Positions 45,662 through 56,504 of a DNA stretch of 64,000 nucleotides are shown one piece after another (within the stretch, counting starts at the first letter, position 1; each line of letters starts with the position of its first letter). The notes below the pieces were generated by a model. That model made no database searches and was not told the DNA's origin. It saw nothing but the letters and a program-made list of their open reading frames with translations. Source of the DNA: Epiperipatus broadwayi. Its lineage: Eukaryota; Onychophora; Udeonychophora; Euonychophora; Peripatidae. The position numbers and the translations under genes are program-made. The stretch is taken from assembly GCA_028023455.1 (NCBI GenBank), contig JAQFVV010012394.1, positions 21,408,900-21,472,899 of the forward strand, given 5' to 3'.

Positions 45662-46505
45662 AAAATTATATTATTTTGAAGGTATATTGATAAATAGTAT
45701 GTTGTAGAGATGTTACTGTGAAAATCAGAAAACGGATTTAAACCTATCTAAATTAGTTGTGCACTGATTAACTTTGCTCCTCCCCCCACTATTAAGAAAA
45801 TTTGTGATCTCAGCTTATAATTTATAGAAACAAAGAGAAAAAAGATTAGCATATGCATTGGAATAATATTTTAATACCTTTATTTTTTTATAATCTTAAG
45901 CTATGCTTTTAATCAAAAGATCTCGCCTTCAAAAAGTGAGAAAAACATTACTTTTGTGTACAATAATGAAACTTTGTATTTTTATAATATTTAGCCTTAA
46001 TTTAATAGTAAAAAAATAATATACTTTTAAAAATTTAATTATTTTATTAAATTAATTACAATTTTCTTTTTTTACAGAAATGTCCCTTGAAATTGGTAAA
46101 CAGCTGGAGAATTGAGGTAAATTTTGAAAATTTGTTTACACTTAAGCTTAAGTTATGTGATCATTTGATTCATTAACTCTTTAAGTCATGTGATCAATTT
46201 GTTTTACTATTTATCCATCAACAGCTATAAGCTGTATGTGATATCACTAAAAATATTTGTATGTCTTTATTTTATAGAATATTTAAAATTGAACAGGTAT
46301 CTGCCTCAGTACCTTTCTAATAGTGTCTGTATTTTGCAAAAATTAAATTAATTTTACTTTTGCTTGAGCTTGAATAGTATAAGTTTTATGGCACTTTTTT
46401 AAGGGGATTATTGGTTTCTCTTATGAAAGAGTAGCCTAAATGTAAATAATTTGTATTTGTCCATTTTTTTTGTGATCTGTTATTATTTTTGTAAATTTTT
46501 TTGAA
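45662..46505. other. Non-coding stretch, no feature recognised
   Basis: A+T-rich with no recognised repeat. Confidence 0.4.
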
Positions 46506-46651
46506 CAATTATTGTAATAATTATTTGAATACAAGTATACATGGAGTTTATATGTAATTATAGGGATTAGAATACATACTTTTAAGTTCCCTTCAGCTAT
46601 CCACTCTATCTCATACAGCCAATACACATGACCACACAATGTGAAAAAGAT

Positions 46652-46718
46652 AAATTTTTCTATATATGTATTTTATGCTGAACCAGCACTCATCAGTTGG
46701 TTCAGATTATCTTTCACA
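46652..46718 (-). ncRNA. Hammerhead-like motif, family A (G12 mutated)
   Basis: Minus strand has CTGATGA (complement of 46690-46696), stem II GUGCUG...CAGCAU, then AAAA where GAAA is needed. Stem I halves AACC.. and GAUAAUC are kept. The G12 change should inactivate it. Confidence 0.65.
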
Positions 46719-47099
46719 CACATATATAATCAGTACTTGTTTTATATTAAGATAGAAAATCTTCAAATTTAATGGACAGGCTTCAATCTAATCTACCCTC
46801 CAACTCTTCAGCCATCCATATCATTAAAAATCTGATAATGGAACACTCAAATCCCTTTTTGATTCCAATATTATTGTCATGCCCATGTTGATTTTAGGTC
46901 ACTCTGACCCCTCATGTATAAGACCTTGTCCACTTAAATACACAGAAGAGGAGTGACAGGATAAAGGCTGAATATGTATTATTTGAATACAAGTATAATT
47001 TATATACTTGGAGTTTAGATTAATTACAAAGGATTTGAAGCTTTCATCAGCTATCCACTCTATTTCTTACAGCTGATACACATGACCACACCCATTGAA

Positions 47100-47165
47100 A
47101 AAGATAAATTTTGTGCTGAACCAGAACTCATCAGTTAATCAAAATCATCATCATCTCTCATACAA
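47100..47165 (-). ncRNA. Hammerhead-like motif, family A (decayed)
   Basis: Minus strand CTGATGA (complement of 47128-47134) followed by GTTCTGGTTCAGCAC and AAAA. Stem II is broken by one substitution and GAAA is lost. Lies in the nested inner foldback. Confidence 0.55.
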
Positions 47166-47669
47166 ATATGTATATAATCAATGTTGGGTTTATATTAAGA
47201 TAGCAAATCTTCAAATTTTAATGGACAGCCTTCAATCTATTCCACCACCACCACCCCAACTCTTTGGTGATTCATACCATTAAAAATCTGATGATGAATG
47301 CCCAAATGCATGAGGTAGAGCAGACAGCTGAAGGAGGCTTGCAAACTTGTGTTCAAATCCTGTACAATTACATCTAAACTCCAAGTGTATAAATTATATT
47401 TGTATTCAAATATCACAGATTCAGTCTATATTCTGCCCATCCCTCTCCTGTGTCTTTAAATGAGAAAAATTCTATGCATGAGGGGCAGAGTGACTTAAAG
47501 TCATCATGGGCATGACAGTAATATTGGCATCAACAAAGGATTTTAGTATTCATCATAAGATTTCAATGATATGAATGGGTGAAGAGTTGATGGTGGAGTA
47601 GATTGAAACCTGTTCATTAAAGTTTGAAGATTTTCTATTTTAATATAAACTGAGCACTGATTATGTATG

Positions 47670-47750
47670 TGTGAGAGAGGTGATGATCTTTACCAATTGG
47701 TGAGTGCTGTCAGCATGAAATATATATATATTGGAGCTCATTTATCTTGT
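47670..47750 (+). ncRNA. Hammerhead-like motif, family A (decayed)
   Basis: TTGGTGA (47677-47683) replaces CTGATGA, followed by GTGCTGTCAGCAT, GAAA and an AUAUAUAUAU-type stem III before TTGG. Paired position of the minus-strand motif at 46.68 kb in the outer arm. Confidence 0.55.
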
Positions 47751-48187
47751 TCATGTGAGCGGCCACGTGTATCAGTTCCTTGAGGTAGAATAGATAGCTG
47801 GAGGAAGCTTGAAAGTCTGTGTTCAAATCCCTATAATTATAATAATTATTGTAAATGTTACTTATTGTATATAATGCTTATAATAAATAAGATTAAATTT
47901 ATTTCATCCTAATAACTCATCATTCTTTTCATAAAATAAAACAAAAATTGCTCTGAGTTAGAAGTTCCATTTTTGCATATATAGTTAGATTTTTTTTCAC
48001 TTTTTCTACAAATATTATCATACTTATTGTAAATAATACTACAATAAAAAACATCAAGTTTGTAACCTTAATTATTATAGAAATAATACTTTTCTTATGA
48101 GAGGTATTGGAAGCTGCTTTGTAGTCTTATGTTATAAAACCATTTTGTAATCATTGCAGATTAAATCAAAAAAACTTACTAAAGTAG

Positions 48188-48294
48188 TCAAGCATTGGTG
48201 GTCGAGAGGTCAGTGACAGCTGCTTTATAAGCAGTTGTCCCGGGTTAGCGGATTTGCTTCCCAGCTGATGCTATGACACATGAGAAAAAAAAAA
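48188..48294 (+). repeat. tRNA-derived SINE with 11-bp target duplication
   Basis: Flanked by TACTAAAGTAG (48177-48187 and 48295-48305). Reads AGCATTGGTGGTCGAGAGGT, a CTGC/GCAG anticodon-like stem around TTTATAA, CCCGGGTTAGC and GCTGATGCTATGACACATGA, then an A-run. The B-box is disrupted by an apparent insertion. Same family as 20.2 and 30.7 kb, with a genuine poly-A tail. Confidence 0.85.
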
Positions 48295-49069
48295 TACTAA
48301 AGTAGCATATTGCAAAATAAATTTTACTTTTAAGCTTAGTAAAATATTTTATTTGTTTACTTACATGACTGAATATTTATTTTTTAGAACTTGTTAGAGT
48401 ACAAGTAAACCAAAATGGCAGCCTGTATTTTTGATAAATCTAAATGTTTTGTGGGGCTCCCAAAAATTTTTACAAAAAGATGTCTGCTAGGAAGCATCAT
48501 GTATAATATTTACATTTTATTTTTATTACTACTATTTTAAAATAAAGAAATCAATATGGAAAAATTATATACAATATTTACACTTTATTCAAGTCAGCAG
48601 CATTCAACCATATCATTATCATTAATGCCTACTCATCGGAAGGGCAGGATCCTGCACCTTTGGAAACTAGTGTTCTGTGACAGGAAAGTTCTAAATTTTT
48701 ATCATTATGACAATTTACAAAAAAATTGCTGACAAAAAGAAACATGCTGAATTGTATCAAAGTACGATAATGTTAAGAGCTTCTTGCCAATTCCCACATT
48801 ATAATAAAAGTTATTTAACAATTGATTTATTAATTTGATTTTAATCTAACAACTAACACATCATCGGTAGATTATAGGCCTTCAAAACTGTACATTTATC
48901 AAATAATGGGATGCCATATTGGTTTATGTGAAAACTCACAAGTAATGTTTTTTTTCCCTTCTACAAAGATATAAATTTTTGGTTGTCATCTGATTCTTCG
49001 TATCAGCCGCCAGAGGTGCAATTTCTAACTGAAAAACACATTAATATATAGTTCCCGGGATAGCGATTC

Positions 49070-50400
49070 TCTATTAATATTGACTTTTTTTTTTTGGTTT
49101 GTTTACAAAGTTTATTTTTTTTAGTTTCTGAATTATTTTTCCCAAATAATATTTTTGACGAAGGGGATAATAATAGTTTTTTTTTTTTTACTAAAGGGTC
49201 TTTTTTGGTGTGTGTTCAAATAGTAATTTGTGTTTTTTTTTAAAAAAAAAAATAATACTGTTTTTGTAAAATTGGATTGACAAAATTCAAGAGAGAACGG
49301 GGTTTTATGATGGATCTTTAAATAATAATTTACGTTACTTTGATAGGTTTACATTGATTGCCGAAAACAATTATTGGGAGAAGTGTTGTTTTTTTTTTTT
49401 GCGCGCGTGTGTTTATGTTTAAATAAAATTTAAAACCTTTACTTTTATCAGTTTACATTTGATGGACGACCAATTGGACTTCCTTTCATTTATAAATTAT
49501 GGTTTTGGTTCTACAAATAAATATTTTTGACAATGGGACGATAATAGTTGTTGTTTGTTTAATTTTTATTGACAAGAGCGGGTGTTTTTTTGGTGTAGAT
49601 TCAAATAGTAATTTGGGTTACGTTTAAATAATAAGTTGCGGTCTTACTTTGATCGGTTTACATTTGATTCCTGACACTAATTACTGGGAAGGGTGTTTTT
49701 TTGTGTGTACGATTGTAGACAACAATTATTGGGAGAAGGGATGTAACCGTTTAAAGAATAATAGTTTACGTTACTTTTAGTAGTGGTGTACATTTGATTG
49801 CTGACAATAATTAGTGAGAGGGGTGGGGTTTTTTTGGTGATTGGCGACAACAATTATTGGGAGAAAGAGTTTTGCATTTTGTTTTTGTTCGTGTGTATGT
49901 TTAAATCAAAATTTAAGTTACTTTTATCGATTACCATTTGATTGTAAACCGTTTTGACTTTCTTTTTTTTTTTTTTTCGTTTATAAATTATTTGGGTTTT
50001 CCCAAATAATATTCGATTTGACAATGGGACAATAATAGTCTAGGTTTCTTTAATTTTGATTGACAAGAGCGAGTCTTTTTCGGTGTATGTTCGAATAGTA
50101 ATTTGGGTTATGTTTAACTAATAATTTACTGTCTTACTTCGATTGGTTTACATTGATTGGCCAGGACAATTAGTGGGAGGGTTTTTTTTTGTTTTTTTCT
50201 ATACGATTAAAGAATAATTGACGTTCCTTTTATTTGACCGTTTGATTGCCGACGACAACAATTATTGGGAGAAGAGGGGTTTTTGGGGCTATGTTTAAAT
50301 AAAAATTTTAGTTACTTCTTTTATTTTACATTTGATTGCCGACACCAACAATTATCGGGAGAAGAAGGGATGTACGTTTAAATAAAAATTGAAGTTACTT
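49070..50400. repeat. T/G-rich degenerate tandem repeat block
   Basis: The plus strand is depleted in C and built from diverged units that keep returning to ACAATTATTGGGAG (eight variants between 49369 and 50360), GTTTACATTTGATTG and GTTTAAATAA words. Units are not in clean register. T-runs and G-runs break it up. Confidence 0.7.
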
Positions 50401-50682
50401 CTTTTATTTTTGACATTTGACGAAGGTCATTTAGAATCCCTCAAACAAGCTTGCCTTTACGAAGTGAACCTTTCTGTCGGCAGATGTTTTCGGACCTCAA
50501 ATCTGCATATATTTGCCGCACAATCCAATCTTTTCTTTCAGCAGCAGGATGTTTTTTTCTTTTTTTCTGCTGTAGAAATATTCCAGCGCTGGCCCGTGTC
50601 TGGCAATTCCCATCTTTTAAAGTTTTCTGTTGTGGGAATTAGCCGTACTTTTTGTCTCGGAAAATTTCTCGCTAAAACGTGA
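50389..50682 (+). CDS. Unrecognised 97-codon ORF inside the 2.9-kb element
   Basis: The frame lies in a GC-richer segment and encodes a protein with a Phe-rich middle (FFQQQDVFFFF). I recognise no domain, and a second overlapping frame covers the same bases. No catalytic signature of a transposase is visible. It may be chance. Confidence 0.15.
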   Translation: MKLLLLFLTFDEGHLESLKQACLYEVNLSVGRCFRTSNLHIFAAQSNLFFQQQDVFFFFSAVEIFQRWPVSGNSHLLKFSVVGISRTFCLGKFLAKT

Positions 50683-50989
50683 CTCAAAGCGTGATTTTTA
50701 AATTTTTACGCTATTCCACCCTAATCGAAAATTTAGGAGAAATACAAATTTATGAGGAACAATCACGATACTGTTAAAATTGATAAAATGTAACAGTACA
50801 TCGATTGGTCTTAAAAAAAACAAGGCACCGATTAAAATTTAAATAATTTTGACACGATCAAAATAAACACCCTAGTACGATATTGTTACATCAAATACAT
50901 AACGCAGCATTACGATATAGTGTGTGACACAAACAACTACGGCATTTTCCTCTGCTTTTAGCATCGGAAAAAGCCACACCGTTAGCCAC

Positions 50990-51136
50990 TAAGTCGAGTT
51001 AACACTCTTTCTAGATTTTATCATAGAAAGGAGACTTAACTTCCGAGTTAATACTCTACCTTTTAGCGTAGAAAGTAGACTTAACTCCGAGTTAACAATC
51101 TTTCTAGGATTTCTTTTAGAAAGAATGCTTAATGGC
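50990..51136. repeat. Three tandem imperfect hairpins
   Basis: Three consecutive units of about 47-50 bp share GAGTTAA...CTTTCTA...TAGAAAG...CTTAA. Each unit is itself self-complementary (AGTTAA with TTAACT, CTTTCTA with TAGAAAG). They occupy the right subterminal region of the 2.9-kb element. Confidence 0.7.
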
Positions 51137-51699
51137 TTGGGTGCGGCCACGGAAACAGCATATTTCTAGAAATTTAGCTAGAAATCGCGCCTCTGGCGGC
51201 TGACACGAACGATCAGATGACAACCAAATTTTTTATAAAATATTAATATATCTTTTATTTTGGAGTATTTAACCCAAAGATTTCTATATTTAATGTTTTA
51301 TTGGTAATAATATTGATAAATTCAATAATTATGATTGTTAAAGTGCTAGAGGGAACGGATTGATTTCACTATTGACATTTTCCGCACAAAGCCATTCAAT
51401 TATTTATTTATTAGTTAGTCAAAAAAAAAAAAATTTATACTCAGCAAAATAACTTCTATCATATTTTAAAATTCACATATGTAATAGTCTCTATCAATTA
51501 CATAACTATACATTAATTAATATCATGAATTATTTATCATAATATTCTAACAATGCCAGAAATCCACTTTATTGATCAATTGAATAGTTTTTTATTGTAA
51601 ACACGTAAACCAATATGGCATCCCATTATTTGATAAATGTACAGTTTTGAAGGCCTATAATCTACCGATAATGTGTTAGTTGTTAGATTAAAATCAATC

Positions 51700-52485
51700 A
51701 TTGGATATCAAATAGTCAAATTTTCAAAATAGGTTTTTATTACAGAAAAATAGTGAATGGCATGTAAAGATCTATGTAAAGTTCTACCCTAAATCCATCT
51801 ATTATAAGCTTAAGTAATCACTGAATACAAATTTCCAGAATATTTTTTTGTTAATGATCTCCATTACAGAAAAAGATCGATGGTATGTACATATCCATAC
51901 TTTCAACAAATAGCTCTATAATAGAATGTTAAAACGGATTATGGTTCTGAATGCAGATGTTAAATGTAATCTAAGTTAATCATGTGATGCATTGTTTGAT
52001 ATTATATTGTCAAATATTAATTAGACATAGACTGTTTGAATGTTAACTAAATTTATAATTTTCATGTAATTTTGATATACTTCTGATAAATATATTTTTA
52101 TTGTCAATAAAACACGTCTATATTTATACATATTTTAAAAAGATTTAGAACAAATTCGTAAGTAAAAATAATTGAATTATTTGTCATTTGAGAAGTTGTA
52201 CAATATTCGAGCAGTAAAGATGAATAGCAAACCATGAATGTTTTGTTCTCAAGTCCACTTTTCTCCTCATTGTTCTAAATCTTATAAATTCATACTGCTT
52301 AAATCAGAAAATATAATTTATCATGAAGAAACATTTGTAAAAATCCACTACATATATATAAAAACATAATTATGATTATTTATTCAAAAGATCATGTGAT
52401 TTTTGAACAGCATGTGACTTGATGATTACAATCATTACTTTTTATTAGGAACCTTTTCCCACCCATTTTACTCAGTCGGAAAATC
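51700..52485. other. Non-coding stretch, no feature recognised
   Basis: A+T-rich with no recognised gene or repeat. A SINE-body-like AAAGCCATTCAATTATTTAT occurs just upstream at about 51389, inside the 2.9-kb element. Confidence 0.35.
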
Positions 52486-52489
52486 AAAC

Positions 52490-52548
52490 CAGGGATCTTT
52501 AGCTCTTGGGCTTAACACTCTATCACTGTGTTAAATGCACAATATGGT
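52490..52548 (-). repeat. tRNA-derived SINE head relic
   Basis: On the minus strand ACAGTGATAGAGTGTTAAGC, CAAGAGCTAAAGATCC and CTGGTTTGATTTTCC give A-box-like and B-box-like parts in the family order. Confidence 0.5.
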
Positions 52549-52663
52549 CTACTGATTATTAATTACCACATGGTGTTTTGTAAATCAAGAGACTCATTGG
52601 TCAAAGGCTTTTTTTACTTTTGTTAGTTTTATTTAGTTTACTATACAGTTCTTTATTACTTAA

Positions 52664-52822
52664 CAGGCAAAAACCCTCCATATAGTAGTGCCACCTTGTG
52701 CTAACCAGAGTAATTAATGGATGCCAGAAGGTTTGTGCATAAAATCCCTATCTAGTGCCTACTCATCCAATATCCCCAGACTAGTTTCTGGCTTGTGGCC
52801 TTCGTGAGATGGTGATCATGTG
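52664..52822 (+). mobile_element. Family C element, deletion derivative with target duplication
   Basis: Flanked by GTTCTTTATTACTT (left copy about 52649-52662, right copy about 52824-52837). It keeps the left terminus (AACAGGCAAAAACCCTCC), the TAGTGCCTACTCATCC block and the right terminus GATCATGTGAT. The deletion has removed the CUGAUGA half of the antisense hammerhead (CTTCGTGAG replaces CTTCATCAGTGA), leaving GAAA and stem III only. Confidence 0.75.
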
Positions 52823-52984
52823 ATGTTCTTTATTACTTCTTTATCTACCTATATAAATAACAGAGTTATTTTGATTTTATGGTTGCTAGTAAAGTTATTA
52901 GTATTCTTTTTAATTTTTTTAAGATCTGATTTACTTATATGAAAGTAAATATATTTATTAAACTTTCTATGTTTTTAACAGTGT

Positions 52985-53225
52985 CTTTCTTGAATTTGGT
53001 GCAGGGATAGAATGGCAGACTCTAAAGTTAAAGATACCATGTCACCTCTGGTACTCAAACTTTATAATTCCAGAACAATGAACCATTCAATCATTTATTA
53101 TTTTGCATAATTTTTGGTACTGTAGTAGAGTTATAGATTTTGGAACTCAATATCTATGTACCATGGTTCATATGACATTTCCAGGGCTTGTATTTGCTAT
53201 CTCTTAACAGAGTTTATTCTAGATT
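52985..53225 (+). repeat. Two tandem tRNA-derived SINE units
   Basis: Unit one: TTTGGTGCAGGGATAGAATG, CAGACTCTAAAG, body GGTACTCAAACTTTATAATT...ATGAACCATTCAATC. Unit two begins near 53112 with TTTGGTACTGTAGTAGAGTT and TTTGGAACTCAA. Head-to-tail arrangement at about 120-bp spacing, as at 60.5-60.9 kb. Confidence 0.55.
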
Positions 53226-53379
53226 TCAGTATTTGGATAAACATCCTAAACCATTATTGAACAATTTACATCATTACGCTAAATAAAGTTATGGGTAGGG
53301 GGCTGCATAGGGGTCCTGCAGGAATCTAATGAATCATGGGATAATGGAGTTGGTGTTGAAGAACAAGTTGATAGCATTC

Positions 53380-55440
53380 CCTGACCAGATTCATCTGGGG
53401 TTTCATGGGATCCCCAGGTTTTTCCTCATGCATCTCAGTCAATTTGTCATCCCTATTATGTTAAACATGATTAACCTTCTGGAAAATGGATGAAGGGATA
53501 TAGCTGATCTTTATTTCATTGCTCTCATACCCTTCCTTAAGAAAAACAAACCACCAACAGAACTATCCAGTCTAAAACCCAATTTGATGACCCCTCTGCT
53601 AATCAAAATCATTGAATCTGTGATTAAGGACAATATTCAAGGGAAAATTCTACAATTTATTTCTGACTCTCAGTTTGCAAAAAAAAGGGACATCAATGAT
53701 TAATGCAATGGACCAGGTAAAGCTGTTGGTTGACCATGTAAAATCAAAAAAAAATTCAAAGCCTATCACAATACAGCTAGATATTGCAGCAACTTTCATA
53801 TCAGTCAGGACTGACAAGCTTTTGGAAGTACTGGCTGAATACTCCACCTTAGATGCATATATCCAAATAATAAACAACCTATTGAGGAACTGACAGATCT
53901 TCATTACCTTAAATGATAAAATAGCTTCTGGCTTCAAACCTTCACTCTCGGTTCCACAGGGTTCGCCCCTAAGTGCCCTATGCTTTGTAGCATATATTAA
54001 CCTCCTCTTGATAGACATAGAGAGTAGGCTCCCTGGTACTTATATCCCTGGGATTAAAAAATTAATTAATGTAATAGCATATATTGATGACATATTAGTA
54101 ATTTTGCCATCGATCAAATATCTAAACCTGCTGTATGAAATACTGGACAAATACACAGCTGATTACAGATTCACTTTTAATATTCATAAATCAGTGGCAT
54201 GGAAAATTGCTACTGGAATGAAAGTTACAGTCAAATTTATAGCAGAACCCCCAAAATTTCTCAGCTTTCCTATATCCAGATCACCAAGAGCAATAATAAA
54301 AGAAATACAAAATGCAATGTTGGAATCAACAGAAAAGTTAACCAACTCATTGTCCAAAGTTTACCTTTTTCTCCAGGAATGCTGAACATTAAAATATTTA
54401 CAAAGATCACACCTACTTTCTCCCCATCATGAAGCTGAACAAGAACTTTATAAACAAAATTTAACTCTATGTGTTCCAGGCTACTTTGGTATAGATGAGC
54501 GGTGGCCATAGGTTTAAATAAAATACAATGGCCTAAGAAACTTAATGGCCTCTTTCTATATTCAATCCCAGTCATCTATGCCCAAAGGGCCTATAATTTA
54601 ATTGTTCATTTGACACTACTAAATGGCTATCATGAGATCATGTAAATTGTCTTGCCCACTGACTGTCTACCACCAAAGAAGGATTGGATAATGAAACTGA
54701 ATAAATACCTAAGGAAATTTGCTACACCAGAACAACTACCAATGAGATCAGACTATGGGAAGCATATCACCTAATGAATCCAGAGTTACAATGTTTGCCA
54801 AGTAAACTAAATCTAACTAACAATAAGCTCTTATCAAGAACTAAATTCTGGGCATTGGAGCTGAAATTCATTGATTTTGTAATCAAATTAAATCATGACA
54901 CTTTGCCCACCAATTGGTTTCTTGTATATAAAAGGGGTTTCAAAAAACTTGACCCTATATGCCAATTGTGTGGGCAAGAAGATGAAACAATTGAAAACCT
55001 AATTGGAACATGTATGCGATTTGACAAAGTCAGGAAATTCATCCATGACTGCTCTCAAATGGGAGTAAATTGTATCATCTCAATACGAGACTGTATAAAT
55101 TACAAAATTTATGGATTGATCAGAATTGAAATCTTCACCATATTCTCATTATGGAAAACCAGATGTAAGATAGTTATTGGAAAATCAGAATCAGAAGTAG
55201 TTCAATTGTCTTTTAACAGCTTGGAGAAAATCAAGAAAAGGGATGAAGGTTATTCATAAAAAAAAAATGATCGAAGATACATGGTCATACTTGAACACTG
55301 CACTCTTGGACTAATATACTCTGGCCTTCATTGATTGTCTTATTCATAATTACAACTCTCAATAGAATGAGAGGCACTAGGCCTTGTTTAATGATTGATT
55401 ATATATAAAAGTTTTCGTTATAAATAAATATATATTATTA
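53380..55440 (+). pseudogene. LINE with RT and C-terminal zinc knuckle
   Basis: Frames in order: LYFIALIPFLKKNKPPTEL, NLMTPLLIKIIESVIKDNIQ, SMINAMDQVKLLVDHVKS, ITIQLDIAATFISV (first Asp block), SVPQGSPLSALCFVAYINLL, IPGIKKLINVIAYIDDILVI (Y-I-D-D in place of YADD), ILDKYTADYRFTFNIHKS. Then the 161-codon frame 54774-55259 has CQLCGQEDETIENLIGTC, a zinc knuckle with N for H, and IFTIFSLWKTRCK. It differs from the LINEs at 39 and 43 kb. Stops at about 53890 and frameshifts make it inactive. 3' UTR ends in A/T tail near 55440. Confidence 0.82.
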
Positions 55441-55444
55441 AAAG

Positions 55445-56050
55445 TAAATAAATAAGGTTAAATCTTTATTATAGCTGAAAGTAAAGAATAAAAATGTAGG
55501 ACTGGGGAAAGAAATTGTTTCTCGCAGTCATTATCTGGTTTTTATTTTTTGTCAATATTTGCTTCTGGTGAAAATAAGCATACACTAAACTGTTTTGCAT
55601 TATTTAATGCATGTTTACTCATAGACATCATGGATGGAATAGATAAGTAAAAATATTAAAGGAAAAAAGACGCATATAGATTAATATGGCACCGAATATA
55701 AGAAGTCTTAAAAAAACTGATCACCAAACACATATTTAGTTAACAAATACAAACACCAAAAGAAAAATCTAGAAAATAATAGTAACCAGAAATGACAAAA
55801 ATAAAGCAAGAATGTAAATGAAATATATATATAAGCAAATAAATTACTTAGAAGCAAAGTAAGAATTAAGCTTTGTACATAATTACAAGACAAATATAAA
55901 AATAAACTTCAATTGATTGTGCATAATTAAAAGCAAAGTAGAACCAGGTAATATAAAAAAAAAAAAAAAAATTTCACAAAAACAAGACACCAGGGTGAGA
56001 TCAAAAATATTACAGATAACACTGGATGTGAGTTAATTTATGATAATAGT
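55445..56050. other. Non-coding stretch, no feature recognised
   Basis: A+T-rich with an A-run near 55956. Confidence 0.4.
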
Positions 56051-56059
56051 AAGGAAAGT

Positions 56060-56500
56060 AGTTTATTGTTTAAGGCTTGAACGGGATCTTTAGCAACAAG
56101 AGAATATACATGTAAATGGAAAACTATGGGTGATTTAGTGTGCAAATTGTGTAGGAAAGGTATAGAAAATATTAGGCATCTGTTGATTGAATGTAAATGC
56201 TTGAAAGCAGAAAGGGTACAGATAATGAAGTTATGGGAGAAGAGATATGAACAAGGTGAATATACAGAAAGTGGATTATTGGTTTTTATGTTGTGTTTGG
56301 GAAAAGATAAGGGGATTTAGATATGAAGGTCATGGTATTGACAAAGATTATGTTGTGGAAATGGGATGGGGTAGAATATAGGAAGACTTAGAGAGGGGAA
56401 TGGAAAATAAAGTGAATAACAGGTTTATCTAGGCATAATTGCTGAGATATTCTTGACTTCGTTTAAGGAGGAGCCAAAATACATCACATCACATCAACAA
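56060..56500 (+). pseudogene. LINE 3' end with zinc knuckle
   Basis: Frame with ATREYTCKWKT then MGDLVCKLCRKGIENIRHLL, IECKCLKAER: a C-X2-C-X8-H-X4-C knuckle of the kind found after the RT of many LINEs. The frame stops at 56320, shifted remains continue, and the fragment ends with CATCACATCACATCA, a simple tail. 5'-truncated; a third LINE lineage in the window. Confidence 0.65.
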
Positions 56501-56504
56501 AAGA

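Larger units (their letters stand above)
46518..47843. mobile_element. Large family A foldback with a second foldback nested at its centre
   Basis: Flanked by AATTATTGTAA (46507-46517 and 47844-47854). Outer arms mirror around 47194.5 (for example TTTAATGGACAGG at 46768 and CCTGTTCATTAAA ending 47621). The interior 46978-47412 is itself a foldback with the same terminal sequence (TTTGAATACAAGTATA ... TATTTGTATTCAAAT), apparently inserted into the outer palindrome centre. Three or four hammerhead-like motifs lie in the arms, all with core damage. Confidence 0.75.
48835..51697. mobile_element. 2.9-kb non-autonomous element with 96-bp terminal inverted repeats
   Basis: Arms 48835-48930 and 51602-51697 mirror closely (ends TTGATTTTAATCTAAC.../...GTTAGATTAAAATCAA). 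A second, subterminal inverted repeat is GGTTGTCATCTGATTCTTCG at 48981 against the segment ending CAACC at 51225. The interior is a T/G-rich degenerate repeat block (49.07-50.4 kb), a GC-richer part (50.4-50.7 kb) and tandem hairpins (50.99-51.14 kb). No transposase frame was recognised, so the superfamily is unknown. No clear target duplication. Confidence 0.75.

Noticed and set aside
50389-50682. A transposase for the 2.9-kb element
   Set aside because: The frame has no catalytic or DNA-binding signature, and an overlapping frame is equally open.
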